Assembly: GCA_016748015.1 (NCBI GenBank) | Contig: JAAOMT010000790.1 | Coordinates: 100,368-164,367 of the forward strand | Length of the DNA stretch: 64,000 nucleotides | Direction of reading: 5' to 3' | Source: Geosiphon pyriformis | Lineage: Eukaryota > Glomeromycota > Glomeromycetes > Archaeosporales > Geosiphonaceae | Shown: piece after piece, positions 9,555 to 22,834 of the stretch | How positions within the stretch are numbered: position 1 is the first letter of the stretch | How the letters are laid out: each line of letters opens with the position of its first letter | Notes under the pieces: generated by a model | What the model was told of the DNA's origin: nothing | Database searches by the model: none | The model's input: the letters and a program-made list of their open reading frames with translations, nothing else | Translations under genes and position numbers: made by a program

Positions 9555-12312
9555 TAAACTTTTTATTATTATTAAATGTTTAATAAGTAAAGTCTAATTG
9601 TTATCTAATACATAGAATTAAACTAAATAGCTCAAACTAAATACAGTTTACACTTTTATTATATATAATCAATTATTTAGACCAGACAAAACAACATTAA
9701 CTGTTTATACTAATAAATATATCTTTACTTAAACCAGAAAAGAAAAGGCACTGTTTGTGTTTACCAAAACTGACTGCAAAAAACTTTACTATATTAAACA
9801 ACTGAATCATTTCATCTAATAACACAGATATCATACAACAAAACAAACCTAAAATCATGTCATCATTTTTAACCAACTTAGTTTTTTTTATATTTATTCT
9901 ATGCTTAAATTTTATAAGCCATATTTTAGTCTAATGCAATTCTACTAAATATTCTATATATTTAACAAAAATAAAAACTGTCTTTATCTTTCTATCAAAA
10001 ACTATAGCAGTTTTGACATACTAGTTTTTTAGTACAAATGTTTTGCAAATTGTAATATACAAATCTCTGTTTGCCAAACAATAAGAAAATATTTGCAAAA
10101 CAGCAAAGAAAAATAGATAATAAGCATCTATTAATAACACTTATTTCTTAGAAGCTTTTGCCAAAATTTTCTTCCAAATACTATCATCTTTAATACAAGC
10201 AAAAACATGATTAAATAATTCTATCTCATCACACAGCAAATGCAGCACACTAGAATATGTTTTATTATATAATTTTTTTCTAATTGCTATTAATAATTAC
10301 CTGTATACAGCTTTTATTAAATACATATGCTAATTTGCAGACTTTTTATTAATAAATCTGAAAAGTATATATAAATTAGAATATTAAATCTTCACAGTAG
10401 CTAGCCAATTCACCTTTTTAATCAGCATAGTTAGGATCATATTATAACCAAAGCTGATTTTCTATTAAACATAACAAATAAATCTGTACAAATTATAAAC
10501 AAAATAACAAGTATTATTAGATATAACTGTATTTTTAGCCAACATAAAACATTTTTGCATTCCAATTTGTAAAAAAAAAGAAGAGTAAGCAGTCTTACTT
10601 GTTATCATATCAGCTTAAACATTGTCTAAAATATCTGAATAATCTTTAATCTTTATCTATGTAACAAAAATATTTTTATCTCTAATCAGATTAGTAATAT
10701 GTCTTTTTTCTATTTAACATTAATTATAGAAGTTTAATACAGCAAACAAAACTTTAAAAATACATATATTAATAACAGATTAACTATTTAGATATAAAAC
10801 TACTATACAAAAAAATAGAACACATTTTAAAAACAAAGCAATAGTCTATAATTTGGCCATTATAAAAAACAGAAGCCTATATATTTTAACACTAATATTT
10901 GTATTTACAGCTGGAAAGTAGACAACTGTTTTACTAATGACTCCAGTAGAACCAACACATTTTAAAGAATTATTTATATAAATCTCAATAAAATCAAACC
11001 AAATTTTAAGCAAGCCCTTCTGTATATTAGAAAACTTTTTAGATCTTAAAATATCTAAATTAAGTGATTCACTGGCATCAACAAAATCAATCACTAAAAA
11101 ACTTTTATCAATTAAAAACTCAAATGCTAATTTGAATCAATAAGACACAAAACTTTTCAAATCTAACCTTTTTTATTGATGAAATGTTTTTTAGCTTATC
11201 ATATTTCGTTTTTTGTTTAAAAATCTGTTACCAAAAGCAATCCCAAACTGCTTCAAAAAAAACAGAGTTGTAATACAGAAACTTTCCCAAAATGTCTGAT
11301 ATTGGGAATTTACCAGAATTACAAAATATATTGGACAAATTGTTTATCAAAAATAAATTATTGTTCAAAAATATTTTTACCACTCTAGCCAAAAAATTGT
11401 TTACTAGACTAACATACAACTTAACAGGAAACTATAGAAGATCCAAAAAGAATTACCCCAAAATTTGCAAATCTAAGAATATTTAATACATTAAAAAAAC
11501 CAATTAATAAAGCCATTTTTATTTCAAACTACACTTACTTAAAAGACTTTAAATCATATAAGGATAGATAATACAATACCTTACTAGAAAAATTATGTCT
11601 TGGCCTTAAGACTTTTTCTGATTATTATATCTTACTTATAATACATAATTAATAAAACAAAACTAAATTATAACCAGTAACTAACTATAGGTTACAAAAC
11701 AGCCAAAACCAAATAAAAAATTTGTTTATCTATAATTACTTCTTTTAATACCACATTAAAAAAAAACCTGATATTAGTATAAGTTTGAGCCAAATTAAGC
11801 TTAAAAAAACTCTTAGTTAACAAAAAAATACTTAAGTACTTATACAATTCATCTTTTTTGGCAATCAAAATTGACAAACCACTTATTATTAATGAAACAT
11901 TTTTAATATTCTAATTAATAAAAATAGTTATTGTTTTTTTATTATTAATTAAGATATTATTAATATTAAAGAATTTATTAGCAATATTTAAAATGTATTG
12001 TGTAGAAGCTTGACTACTCTTAATCCAAATTGTGTTGTCAATAAAGATTCTAACAGCAAAAAATAATGTTTTTCCTTTAACAGTCTCAATTCTGCCAGTT
12101 TTAACCACAAATTTTATATTAATTTAGTATTTATACAAGTATTTATGTTTTTTGACTTTACACAAAAATAGATCATAGAAAATTTTTTAGAAAAAAAAAG
12201 AGAAAATTTTATTTTGATCCAATCCATTATGTATATTGTAATTATTTAAAAGCCCAAAGTTAGTTATTACCCTATTAATCTAATTTTTATGTACAAAGAA
12301 ATATAAAAAATA
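9555..12312 (-). mobile_element. LINE copy L2, strongly decayed
   Basis: On the minus strand this reads as the L1 LINE from mid-RT to 3' end, with many stops. Recognisable pieces are HKN*INRVITNFGLLN (about 12290), VKTGRIETVKG..FIDNTIW (12108-12010, the FVDD box altered), ILIAKKDELYKYLSIFLL (about 11870), NNFLARVVKIF (about 11400) and, further on, WHKVKGHSG-like and C-terminal remnants. The 3' UTR equivalent (GTCTGGTCTAAATAA) and a TAATAATAA tail end near 9555. It is much more A/T-mutated than L1, so it is probably older. Confidence 0.8.
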
Positions 12313-12314
12313 TT

Positions 12315-12913
12315 GGATACTTTTATAATATGTTATATAAAAAAACTAACTTATAAATTGTTTATTTTTTTTTTATATTAAAATACATATTAGTATTTTG
12401 TTTGACTTCCATTTGCTTTAAAAATAGCTTAAACTCGATATAACATAAACCTGATTAAATTACAATAGTAATTTACAAATATCACATCTTATTTTTCTTT
12501 AATCTACTGTTCTAATTACACAATATTTGAGAGTTGTAAATTACATTGACAAATTTTAACTTCAATATATAATCAAAAATTTTCTATTAAAGTAATATTA
12601 GGACTTTGTGCTGGCCAAGGAAATAATTCAATATTTGAAGAGATAAGAAAAAAACATACAACTTTTGATGTATGAATTGGTATATTTTTTTCCTAAAAAA
12701 AAAACTTTTTTTCAGTTTTTTTTGCATGAAGTTTTACTGTAAAAATTACATAATTAGCCAAGATTTGTAATGTATAACTCCAATAATATAACCAACCAAA
12801 AAAACTAAAGGACTTAAACCAACCCATGAAAAACATTTTCAAAACATGTGATCAAAGTTTTTTTAATTGTGGCTGCAATACAATCTTTATGAAACTTTTT
12901 GAAAGATTTATAC
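12315..12913 (-). pseudogene. Tc1/mariner transposase relic, truncated
   Basis: On the minus strand, stop-ridden fragments align with the C-terminal half of Tc1/mariner transposases. CFSWVGLSPLV (about 12840) matches the usual GCFSW.GLGPLV. LFPWPAQSPNITLIENF (about 12620) matches DWPAQSPDLNPIEN, which leads to the third acidic residue. The end reads like the usual C-terminal tail. The sequence near 12315-12335 may be a terminal inverted repeat, inserted in L2. The N-terminal half is missing at 12913, where element D begins, and is not found beyond D. Family assignment comes from motif memory. Confidence 0.72.
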
Positions 12914-13724
12914 TATTACAGATGATTATTTAGGATTTCAAATTAATAACAAATTCATAACTTGGTGCTCAATAGTAAATATGGTTGGTACTATCTGAGT
13001 TTTTAGTTTCTGAAGGTTTTGGTGTCTGAAAGTTTTGGTTTAGAGTTTTTTGTATAATGGACAAAAATTTAATAGTGTTTTAGTAGTCTTTCAGAATCAC
13101 AATTCTGTCAAATTTTTTTTTTAGCATGGTGACTGGTAATTTGGCAAAGATGCTTTTTTGGTAAGCTATTCTTAAATCTTCAAACTTTATACTCTTTCTT
13201 TGAGGTCTTTTACCAGGCTATTTTTGGCATCAATTATTCTATGTATGATCCTTAATCAATTAATAAATAACAAAAAACAAAATAATAGAAAAGAAAAAAA
13301 TCATAAAAGAAAAAATAAACCAAGGCAAATTCAAGTTAGTATTCCATTAATAGCCATAATCAAAAACTATTGTTTTAGTATAGTTAAGTATTTGTTGCTA
13401 TCAACATAAAGTGTTGATAGTAGAGAGTAGATTGTGATAGTAAATAGTTATTTATTAATATCTGTGATTTTTGAAAGATTGCTTGGATAAAATTTAAACT
13501 AAATAGTCTTACTAGATAATTTTGTCTTTTCTGTTTCTAATACTCTTGCTATATATACATAATTTAGGTTTTATAAGATTGTTTACATTCTCAAGCAATG
13601 TGCTATAATTTCTTAAGCAATACTCACATTGCTGAGCAATGTGCTCATGTGCTAACTACTACTCTTCTATTGGTCTATCTGTTTTCTTATTATTTTTTTT
13701 TCTACATTTTCTTTATAAGTAATA
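12914..13724 (-). repeat. 3' LTR of element D (family I)
   Basis: An 811-bp LTR, read on the minus strand from GTAATA (13719-13724, mutated TGTTAC complement) to 12914. It carries the GAGCAATGTG/CACATTGCTCA palindromes near 13580-13660 and a TATATATAG box on the minus strand at 13549-13557. It matches the split 5' LTR of D closely. Confidence 0.9.
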
Positions 13725-13737
13725 TTATCTCCTTCTT

Positions 13738-14345
13738 TTAATATTGAGCTTTGTTAAAATCTTCACTTTAAATTAAGTCTAATACTTTTTTTTTAATACT
13801 GTTTGTTCAACTTTGTTTTTTATATTTTTGATTTGTATGTTGTTTATTCTTTTCTATTGGTTAATGGTAATTGTCTTCATGTTAAAGTGTAACAACATTT
13901 CTGGATAATTTTGAAATATTGTGTGTATTTAATAGATTGTTTTAATGTGCAGTATTAAATTTGTCTTCTTTTTGATAATATTTTTAATATTCTGTATTAT
14001 TTTTTAATTAAATATTCTTTTGGTTTTATCAAAATATAACTAATAGTAATAATATGGTATTAGAAGTTGTTCTGTCCATTGTTTCCAATTTTTTTTTGAA
14101 AATTGTTCTGTTAGAACAATGATAGATATTTTTCCAAAAGTGTTTTTTACTTTCTCTACTATTTTATCTGACCAGTTTATTGCTTGTTTTTGTGATTACT
14201 GGTATAGTGTATTTTTTCTTTTTTGTTTGGTGTTTTGATAACAGATTGTTTGGTGGTTGATGACAATTTCCATATTTAATTGCTGTTAACTTAAGACCTA
14301 AAACAATTGTTGAGCTAAGGTGTGAATATGATCTGGTATTTCTAT
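13738..14345 (-). pseudogene. ORF3 of element D
   Basis: This is the counterpart of ORF3 in A, B and C. It ends in the usual AQY-stop form (here SSILK/AQY remnants) beside the polypurine tract. The start codon appears as ATA (14343-14345) where A and C have ATG, a G-to-A change. The length is not a multiple of three, so at least one frameshift is present. Function unknown. Confidence 0.6.
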
Positions 14346-14479
14346 TTTTTTTGTTGCTTTTGTCATGTATACTGTGTCTTTATATACTCTTTTGGTTGTT
14401 CAATTTAACATGTTTGGTTCAATGATTATAATTGGTTTCAAATCTTATGAAATCTCATCTGATTGAACTAATATTTGTT

Positions 14480-15640
14480 GTACTCCCAATTGTAGAATAT
14501 TATTGGTAGATAATAATATTATATGATAATATGGTTTTAGTCAATGACTATGTACTGCTTTGACTAAGATTTTGTTGTCTTATCTTAATTTATAAGCTCT
14601 ATTTTTTAGAATTTCTTCTATGTAAAATGATTCATCCTATTTGAGGTCAAATTTTCCACTCCATTGTTTTTTTGCTTTGGTATAATGTAAAAATACTTTG
14701 TCTCCAATTTTGAATTCAACTGGTTTATCTGATAGTTGGTTATTGTGTCTTTCTTTTTGTTTTTTTTGTGATTTTTGAATATTATCAGCTGCTCTTTGTC
14801 ATTTGTTTTCTAGTGTTTCTATTAAGTTATATGTTTTTTTCAACAATGTTTCTTAGAATTTGTCTTTTGTTATTGGTTCCATTAAATACATGCTGACTTT
14901 TATCTCCATTAATAATGTTGTTGTTCTACTATATACTAATTTAAATGATATTGCTTATGTAGTATTTTGTTTCATTGTTCAATAAGCAAATAATACTGAT
15001 AATATAACCAAATCTCATTTGTTTTAATTTTTCAGCTAATTTTGGCAATTGATTCACATAATGTTCTATTGAATCTTTCAACTAAGCCATTGATTTGTGG
15101 ATGATATGGTGATAATAATGGTCTTTTTATTCCAAATCTTTGACTTAATTCTGCTAATGTTCTATTTACAAAGTAAGTTCTTTGGTCAAATAGTAATTCT
15201 TTTGGGCATTTATGTCAACAAATCAAATCTTAATAAACAAATTCAGCAATGAATTTTGCATCTGCTCTTTGAATGGCTTTTGCTTTTGGCCACTTAGTAA
15301 GGTAATCCATGGCTACTGTGATATATCTGTTTCTTTTGCTGGTTATTATTAATGATCTGACTAAGTTAATTCCAATACAATTGAACAGTTGTTCTACTTT
15401 AATTGGTCTCAAAGGTTCACTGGGTTTTGTTTCTTCTCTTCTCTAACAAACATCACAATTTTGAACATATTGGATAATATTTAAATATATTGATAGCCAA
15501 TAGTATTTTTTTCTAGTTCTTTCTATGATTGCTTCTTTGTAAAAATGTTCTGCTGTTGGATTGAAATGCATGTTAAATAATATTGTTTCTTTCTCTGGTT
15601 TTGTGATTACTCTGGTTGGTTAATCTGAATTTTTTTTGTT
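14480..15640 (-). pseudogene. Integrase of element D
   Basis: The minus strand shows the catalytic core: IGINLVRSLIITSKRN..YLTKWPKAKAIQRADAKF (15412-15230), with the first Asp changed to Asn. Downstream remnants match the second core block (about 15160), SQRFGIKRPLLSPYHPQ (about 15120) and the Glu-containing LVERFNRT block (about 15080). GPY-tail remnants lie at about 14740-14560. Many stops. Confidence 0.82.
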
Positions 15641-15829
15641 TTTCCAATAAAGTATATTTTAATGAGTGATAAAATATTTAGACTATTGTTTGATATGGTT
15701 TCATTCTTTTTGAGATAATTTTTCTTTGAACTGTTAAGTATTTATAAAATGTTAAAGTTGTTAGTATTTTTGTATATTTATCTTTTGTTATATTTTTGAA
15801 TTTGAATGTTCTTAGATTTGTCTTATCTG

Positions 15830-17215
15830 TAATAAATCATTGGCATTTCCATTTTTTTTTCTCTTTTTGTAATGTACTATATAATTAAATAGTGAAAGTT
15901 CTATTTTCTATTTAGCATAATGATCATCTTCAAATTTTTGTTTCTGAATTAAAGTCAATCCTTTATGGTTAGTGTATATGTCAAATTTCTGGCTTAAGTA
16001 TTCTTTCTATTTTATAACTGCCCAATAAATAGCTAAGTATTCTAGTACTAGTGTTTTATAGTTCTTTTTCACTAGACTTAAGTTGCAACTAGCATATGCT
16101 ACTGAGTGTTTTTTTCTATTTGGTTCCTTCTGAAATAGTACTGTTTTTAATGTTTGACCTGATTTATCAGTGATAATAATAAATGGTTTGTTGTGATCTG
16201 AATAGATTAATACTGAAGCTTGAATGAGCTTTCTTCTTAGTGTGTTAAAAGCTTCTTGTTGAGTTTTAGTCTATTTATATTTAATATTCTTTGTTTGGAG
16301 CTGGTGTAATGGCTGTGCCAGTTTGAAAAAGTCTTTGATGAAGCAGTAGTAATACTCCACAAATCCCAAAAATGCTTGTAGTTTAGTCAAGTTGGTAAGT
16401 ACTAAAAAGTTTTTAACTATCTCAATTTTATCTGGATCTGTTTTAATGCCATCTTTGCTCACAATATGTTCCAAAAACTTGAATTCAGTTTTTCCAAAAA
16501 AACACTTGGTTGCATTTAACTTTAATCTGGCTTTTCTTAGTCTTTCAAACACTTGTTGAAAATAGTGTATATGATTATTAAATGTCTTTAAGAACATATT
16601 GATGTTATTTAAGTAAACAATTACTAACTTTCATAGTAATCTGGTATAAATAATTTCTATTAACTATTGAAATATGGCTGGTGCATTTATCAAGCCAAAT
16701 GGTATTACTTTAAATTCAAAATTCTTTTCTCTAGTTATGAACATAGTTTTTTTCTTATCAGCTGGATTCATAACTACTTGTCAATAACTACTATCTAAAT
16801 CTAATGTTAAAAACCATTTTTTTCCTTTAAAAGCATCAAATAATTCTTGAATTCATGAAGTTGGATAACTGTTTCTACAAATTACTCTGTTGAGTTTTTT
16901 GTAATCCACATAAAAGTAGATCTTTCCATTTTTTTTATAGACTAGTACTACTGGTGACAACTATAGACTCATTAATAGTTGAATTAATCTATTGTCTAAC
17001 ATCTAATTAATCTCTTGTTGAATGATTTCATGACTTGCTGGTGGTACTTAGTATGCTTTTTGTTTGATTGGCATTGTATTTCTAGTCTTGATCTGATGCT
17101 GGATTATGTTAGTTCTGCCAAATTCATTTTTACTAGCAAAAATGTCATTGAAGTTATTAAGTAATATCTTAAGCTGCATCTGTTGTAGTGGGTTTAAGTT
17201 TCTCAAGTTCATTTG
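15830..17215 (-). pseudogene. RT and RNase H of element D
   Basis: The minus strand carries the whole RT-RNase H unit with stops. The polymerase motif C reads YLNN (near 16605), so both catalytic Asp residues are Asn. MFLKTFNNHIHYFQQVFERLRKA..KCFFGKTEFKFLEHIVSKDG (16597-16430) is well preserved. The connection LQAFLGFVEYYYCFIKDFFKLAQPLH follows. RNase H remnants (ITDKSGQTLKTVLFQ; NANDLLQIR-like end) lie at about 16170-15830. Confidence 0.85.
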
Positions 17216-17503
17216 TTCCAATTGTTTTGGTTAGAGTAAATAACATTTACTCCATCTATAGATTGTTTGTGATGTGATATCCACATATCTGTACAGCTGT
17301 GAAAAATTTGAAATAGTGTTTGGTGGTTAATCTTCAACTTCAGTAGTTAAATATCCAATGGTGGTTCCTTTTGGTAGTTCGATAACATCTCCAGTTGTGT
17401 TGTAGATGGGAATTTTTATGTGTTTTGGGCTTTTGGCTAATATATACAGATTGATAAGTCTAATCTTTCCTAATTCACAAATTATAGCTTTTGTTTTAAA
17501 CAT

Positions 17504-18349
17504 TTAAGCTTGATTTTTTATCTTCCTTTCTATGATTAATATGTATTGGCTATATGGTGAAATAGAAATTGGTTGACAGATGAAGATAATTTTTTTTTTG
17601 TCAATAATCTCTTCCTCTGCTATATTAACTAGTACATCTATTCTCTCCATAAATCTGAATTCTTTAATTCCTTTAGCTGTAATTCCTAATTTTTCTCTGT
17701 TTTCTGCTAATACCAACTGAACTATTTTAACCAAAGGTAGGAATATTGTTTGTGCTATCTTTTCATTTGGTTCTATGATATAGGTCTTTTTTAAGTCATT
17801 TTGTAGCATTGCAATAATATTTCTTATATATTCTGTGTCAATTATTCTCTTTCTGATATAAATCTTTTTTTCCACTAAACTATTCCTAGATGCTAGCTGA
17901 ACCATTGTTGTTGCTGGGATTTCCAGTGCTACTTTCAGATCAATACAGATATGTAAATATAGTTCCAATCTTATGGCTTCTTTTCCTGGATATTTTAGAT
18001 CAAATTCTGCATCAGTATTATGTACACATTCAGGCATAATACTTTTATTATTATCACTAAACCATTTAAGTTCCTGCTCCTTGGTGAGGTCAGAAAACAC
18101 GATATATTGTTCTGGGTTTAAATTAGAGTTCGAACTATTGTTATTGTTATTGCCATATTGAATAGAACTGGAACTATTGTTTTTGTTGTCATTATTGTTG
18201 GAGTTTAAATCAGAATTGGACTGTAATTCTGATTTTAATGTACAGCTGCTAATTGGTTCCTCTTCCTCTGAGATTGTGTAAATCATATATGATGGTGAAT
18301 TGTAAATAAGATTACATTCATTACAATATTCAAAGTTACATGAAATCAA
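17504..18349 (-). pseudogene. dUTPase domain of element D pol
   Basis: A single open frame of 281 codons. It begins with the second Cys cluster (FEYCNECNLIYN), then a Ser/Asn-rich spacer, then dUTPase motifs. Motif 1 is AEFDLKYP, motif 2 is QLASRNSLV, motif 3 is IIDTEY, motif 4 is NEKIAQTIF. Motif 5 is degenerate (AKGIKEFRFMER, without the Gly-rich loop). The ancestral Cys-rich and dUTPase parts are therefore one continuous protein. The decayed motif 5 suggests loss of activity. Confidence 0.83.
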
Positions 18350-18359
18350 ACAGTAGTTA

Positions 18360-18960
18360 CATAGTCATGTGTTTATTTCTTCCATATATTGCTCTTGTTT
18401 TTCTCAAGTGGATGCCAAATTCTGATAATGTTTATAGAATTTTTCTGGACTGGCTTTATGTCAAAAAAAGCATCTGAATTAGGAATAAGAAAAGTTTTGA
18501 CTAGTTCTGATGAATTATTTTTAATCTCTAATATTTTGTTAAGCAAAGTGCCTTTAACTTTGGCACTTGCCATTCTTCAGATTTTGTCTTCATTGTGTGG
18601 GTAGCTGTCCAGGCATGTTAATACACAGTTTCATGCAGCATTAAAAGGTATTCCATAACTGATTCAGTTACTAATGAGGATCATGTATTGGCATAAGGCA
18701 TCACATATTCCTTCTCAACCAAGAATGTTGTTTTATATTTCTTTATTAAGTAACTGTTTCCCACAAGCAAGACATAGTTTATTGTCTCACTTGCCTTGTT
18801 ATTTGGAGTACTTATAATATTCTCTGTAGCATAGTTTGCAATAGTAGTGAGTACATGTTCAATAGTCTTCATCAAATGCAATCTATGCTTTTATAGAGGA
18901 CAGCTTTTTCTTGTAATTCTTGCATTTGAGTGATATGTGTGGTGGCTCTTTTATGGTTTC
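18360..18960 (-). pseudogene. Cys-rich module of element D, N-terminal part
   Basis: Minus-strand remnants in several frames match the module seen whole in B: CLACGK (about 18765), CDALCQYMILISN (about 18690) and MASAKVKGTLLNKILEIKNNSSE (18573-18505). Stops and frameshifts are frequent. Several cysteines remain. Confidence 0.55.
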
Positions 18961-19229
18961 ATGTGAGTATGATTTTTTCCAGCCACTAGTTATCTTTTTT
19001 GTGGTCATGGTTTCTTCGGGTTTGTCTTCTTCCTTCTTTTTTCTTTTGTTGTCTCAAATTAGAATTAGCAGTAGCTTATTGTGATTGTTGTTAGCCCAAA
19101 AAACTTGGTAAGCTTCTTAGATAGATTTTTTCTTTTTTTCTTTGAACTCAATTAGTGGTGCTGATATTGTGGTGGGTTTAAAGTGACTGCAGATGGCTGG
19201 TACTCATGTATGCTGGCCATTTTGGCTGA

Positions 19230-19620
19230 GTTGTAATTTTTGAGTGGTTCAATTAAATACAGTATTAGTTTTGACTAACCAGTTATTACCAATTAGTGCT
19301 TAGTACTGTATAGCTTCCATTACTAAGATTTTGATTGGTATTATGATGCCATTGACTTTAAAAGGAAAGTCATTAATCTTATTGATTGGAGTTTTCATCA
19401 CTTCATCAACAGTAATTATTCGGGCAGTATGATCAACTTGGTAACTTAATTGGTTTATAAGTTGTTATGTGATGATGCTGCCTACTGAACTACTATCTAA
19501 AATAAGTTTGATAGGATAGCCATCAACTGTGACATTAGTATATATTGCTGTAATAAGCTTAGTGTTAAAAGCAGCTTTACTAAATAATAGAACTAATGTG
19601 GTTTCCTTAAGCTCAAAAAA
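19230..19620 (-). pseudogene. Aspartic protease of element D
   Basis: On the minus strand LILDSSSVGSIIT (about 19500) carries the catalytic DS(S/G) of retroviral-type proteases, followed by QVDHTARIITVDEVMKTPINKINDFPFKVNGI. A TAA interrupts after SIIT. Unlike element B, the catalytic Asp is kept here, but the Gly of DSG is Ser. The enzyme processes the Gag-Pol polyprotein. Confidence 0.75.
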
Positions 19621-19816
19621 GAATATGGCAGCAAGTGTCTTGTCTTTAGTATTGGTTGTTAATGGAATATTGCTGATAAGTGGTAGCTGTAAGCTGAGTT
19701 CTGGGTTGTTGAGTTGAGTATTTTCTGAGATTACTAGAAAACTTAAATAGTTCTGGGAATTCAGGTTTTAAGAGTAACCAGTTTCCAAACTCTGCTGTTA
19801 TAATTCTGATAGTTGA

Positions 19817-21841
19817 TTAAAAGAGCTGGGAATTGGTTGGTGGACAATTATTGCCAATCTTCAATTTTAAGTAGTTTTTGATCTGGAATTTTCTGATGTC
19901 ATCTGAGCTGAGTTTGGTGATGATATTAGAATTGCTGGTATTTGATAAATTATTTGTGGTTGTGGTAGTTGATAAATTATGGGTGTTGTCAGTTAATAAA
20001 TTGGGATTTAATAAATTGGCTGTATCACCTGTGTGTAATGTGGCTGAGTTTAGTATTGTTTGTGTGCTTGATAACTGATGTAATTCTGAGTTGGAAATTG
20101 GCAATCAAAATTTTAATACTGATTTCCTGATTGTTGGTTGCTTATTTTTTTGTGACATTCAAATTGTAGATGTCCTTGTTTACTACAATAGTGGCAAATA
20201 TGTGTCTCTTGCTGTTATGATAGTTGTGCTAATACTGAATGTGACTAATTTTGGTGCTAATTAATAGTTCTGAAATTGTCACAACATTAAAGCAGTTAAT
20301 ATATTGCCTAATTGTTGTTAGCTAAGTACCCTTTTAGTTTCTGATTAATTAAATTACTAAATTGTTTTAATTTGAAGTCCAATTCAGATAATCTATTTAT
20401 TACTAAATTTATGGCTTGGGAGTGGTTGGCTTCTAATTTGGCAGCTTTAAAATCTCTGGCATGAGTAACTGCTGCTTGAAAATTGGCTGGATGTAGTGGA
20501 TGTATGTATTACAGGATGCTGCTGCATAATCCACAAATGAACTAATTCAGAATTTGGGCTACTGTGAAATAATCAGCATCAATGGCTTGAATTTAATGCA
20601 AATTTTTGTGGAAGTGTTCCAAATAAATAGTGACTGCTTCTGTATCTCCTTGCTTAATAGTGGTGAATATATTAGTCAAGCAATTAATACTGTTGTTGTT
20701 GCTAAAATATCTTAGAAATTCTAGCTTGAATGCATCAAAAGTTTGGAGTTTTTGGGCCAAACTGTAATACCAGGAATTGGCAGTGTCTTGTAAAAAATAT
20801 GGGATGGCTTGGAGTGCTCTGGCATTATTTTATTCATTGACTGCAATGGCTTTTTTTATATTGTTCAGCCACACTTGCACATTATCCTTCTTACCAGTGA
20901 ATTTTTTAATTTTGATAATTGGTGCATAGACCATTAGTTGTTGTTATGATGGTTGTTGAAGTGGTTGTTGCAGTTGTTGTTAAGGTAGTACTTGCAGCTA
21001 TTGAATTGGTTCAGCAATCAGTTCAATTAGTGACTAATTGATCATAATTACTGGAGGTAAGTGTTGTTGATTAATTATGTTGAGATTTGAATTATTCTGA
21101 TTTGGCTGAGTTGAAACAATTAGAGTCTGAATTTCTGAGTTTTTTGGGATCAGGTTTTGATAATTAAATTCCTGATTGTCATTTTTCTCCTTTTCTGATT
21201 CCATTACTTCCTAAAAACTTGTAATTCTGAAATTTGGTTAAAGCAGTAGTAATCGAAATTCTGATAATATTGGTGATCATAATTTAAATTCCTCAAAATA
21301 ATTGCCATATGTTTCTAATAATTCTGTTTTCTTTTGTTTACTTTGAAATGAGATTTGTCCCAATGTTAATTCTGCATTTAATGTGGATGTGCTTACTGAT
21401 AAAATATTGATGATACTTCCAGATGTGTAGTAATATGCTGGATATAGTGGGGATTTAATTTTTTGTTTCTTCTATGTAGGTAACTGTATTTTTTTTGGTA
21501 TTACTGCTGAAATTTGTAATCTTCCCTTGCCTTTGTCTGCATAGATAATAGAAAATTGTTGTTGAATATATCTTTTAATTGCTTGATTAATTTCTCTAAT
21601 GATTGGTATGATTTTATGATAGGCTGGTGTGTTGGATTAGTTCTGTGTAAAAATTTTTCTTTGCTAATTTAATGTCAACTGGTCTTCCTAGAAAATCTGT
21701 GATTTTTTCATTAATGTAAAAGTTGAAGACTAATTCCACTGAATAATGATTGCTGTTTAGGCCCAATTGTTGACTGTACTGTTGAAATAAGAATTTGGCA
21801 AATCCTAAATGATTTGTTTCTATGATTTCTAATTTTGCCAC
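19817..21841 (-). pseudogene. Gag region of element D
   Basis: Gag begins MAKLEIIETNHLGFAKFLFQQYSQQLGLN (21841) and runs leftwards through Gln/Pro-rich linkers (about 20930-21010). It continues with a capsid-like core matching 31480-32127 of element B, a CCHC-knuckle remnant near 20190 and a Thr/Asn/Ser-rich segment (20104-19817). There are stops throughout. The PBS lies just upstream. Confidence 0.8.
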
Positions 21842-21885
21842 TTTTGGATAGTTGTTGTTGGTGCTAGTTCTCTATAGAATTATAT

Positions 21886-21901
21886 CTCATAGAAAGCACC
21901 A
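21886..21901 (-). promoter_or_regulatory. Primer binding site of element D
   Basis: Two bases inside the 5' LTR end, the minus strand reads TGGTGCTTTCTATGAG, complementary to a tRNA 3' end (CCA). B (30439) and C (40404) carry TGGTGCTC(T/C)CTGTGA at the same position, so D has a few transitions. I cannot name the tRNA. Confidence 0.65.
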
Positions 21902-21974
21902 AATGTTACAGATGATTATTTGGGGTCTCAAATTAATAACAAACCTATAACTTGGTGCTTAATAATAAATACAG

Positions 21975-22834
21975 TGTTATAAGTAATTATTTGGGGTTTT
22001 AAATCAAATAACAAACCCATAACTTGGTGTTTAATTAATTTGATAATGTTGTTTTCTGAAGGTTTTCATAATCTGAAGATTTGGGTTGAGTTCTTTGTAT
22101 AATGAACAAAGATTTAATTGTTGTTTCAGTAGTCTCTAAAAATTGCAATTCTATCAAATTTTTTTCTCAACGTGGTGGCTGGTAATTTGGCAGAAATGCT
22201 TTTCTGGTAAGCTATTTTTAAATTTTCAATTCGATATCCTTCCTTTGAGGTTTTTTACCAGGCTATTTTTGACATTGATAATTCAGCACTTAATCCTCAA
22301 TCAATTAGTAAACACAACTGAATAAAGAAAAGAAATAAAAAAAATCAAGAAAGATAAAAAAATTAAGCCAAGACAATTTGCAAGTTAGTATTCATCAATA
22401 GCCATAATCAAGAGCTATTGTTCCAGTATGTTAAGTATTGATTACTATTAACATGAAGCATTAATAATAAAATGTGAATTTAAGATAACAAATAATTATT
22501 TATTGATATTTGTGATGTGGAAGATTGTTTAGATTAAATCTAAACTAAGAGATCTGTCTTTTTTTTTCTAATATTACTGCTATATATACATAATTGAGAT
22601 TCCTCAATTTTTCAATTCTTCACACCAGAAATCTTGGAATTTCTGGAATTCTGCAATTTCTTTTAAGAGGAATCCTGGAATTTTGAAATCTTGCAATTTT
22701 TTGTACAAAAATCTTGAACTTCCTGGAATTCTGCAATTTCTCTAAGAGAAATCCTGGAATTTCACATTTTACTATGGCTGCTTCTAATTGGCTAATTTAT
22801 ATGCTAATATACTTCCTATATTCTATAAGTAACA
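21975..22834 (-). repeat. Solo LTR E (family II) inside the 5' LTR of D
   Basis: An 860-bp LTR opening TGTTATAAG and closing AAGTAACA. Flanks are ACAG (21971-21974) and ATGG (22835-22838), a 4-bp duplication differing by two transitions. D's LTR resumes exactly after it. Its minus strand matches the LTR start of element B (TTATAGAATATAGGAAGTATATTAGC) and has the GGAATTCC-type repeats at about 22620-22760. Confidence 0.88.
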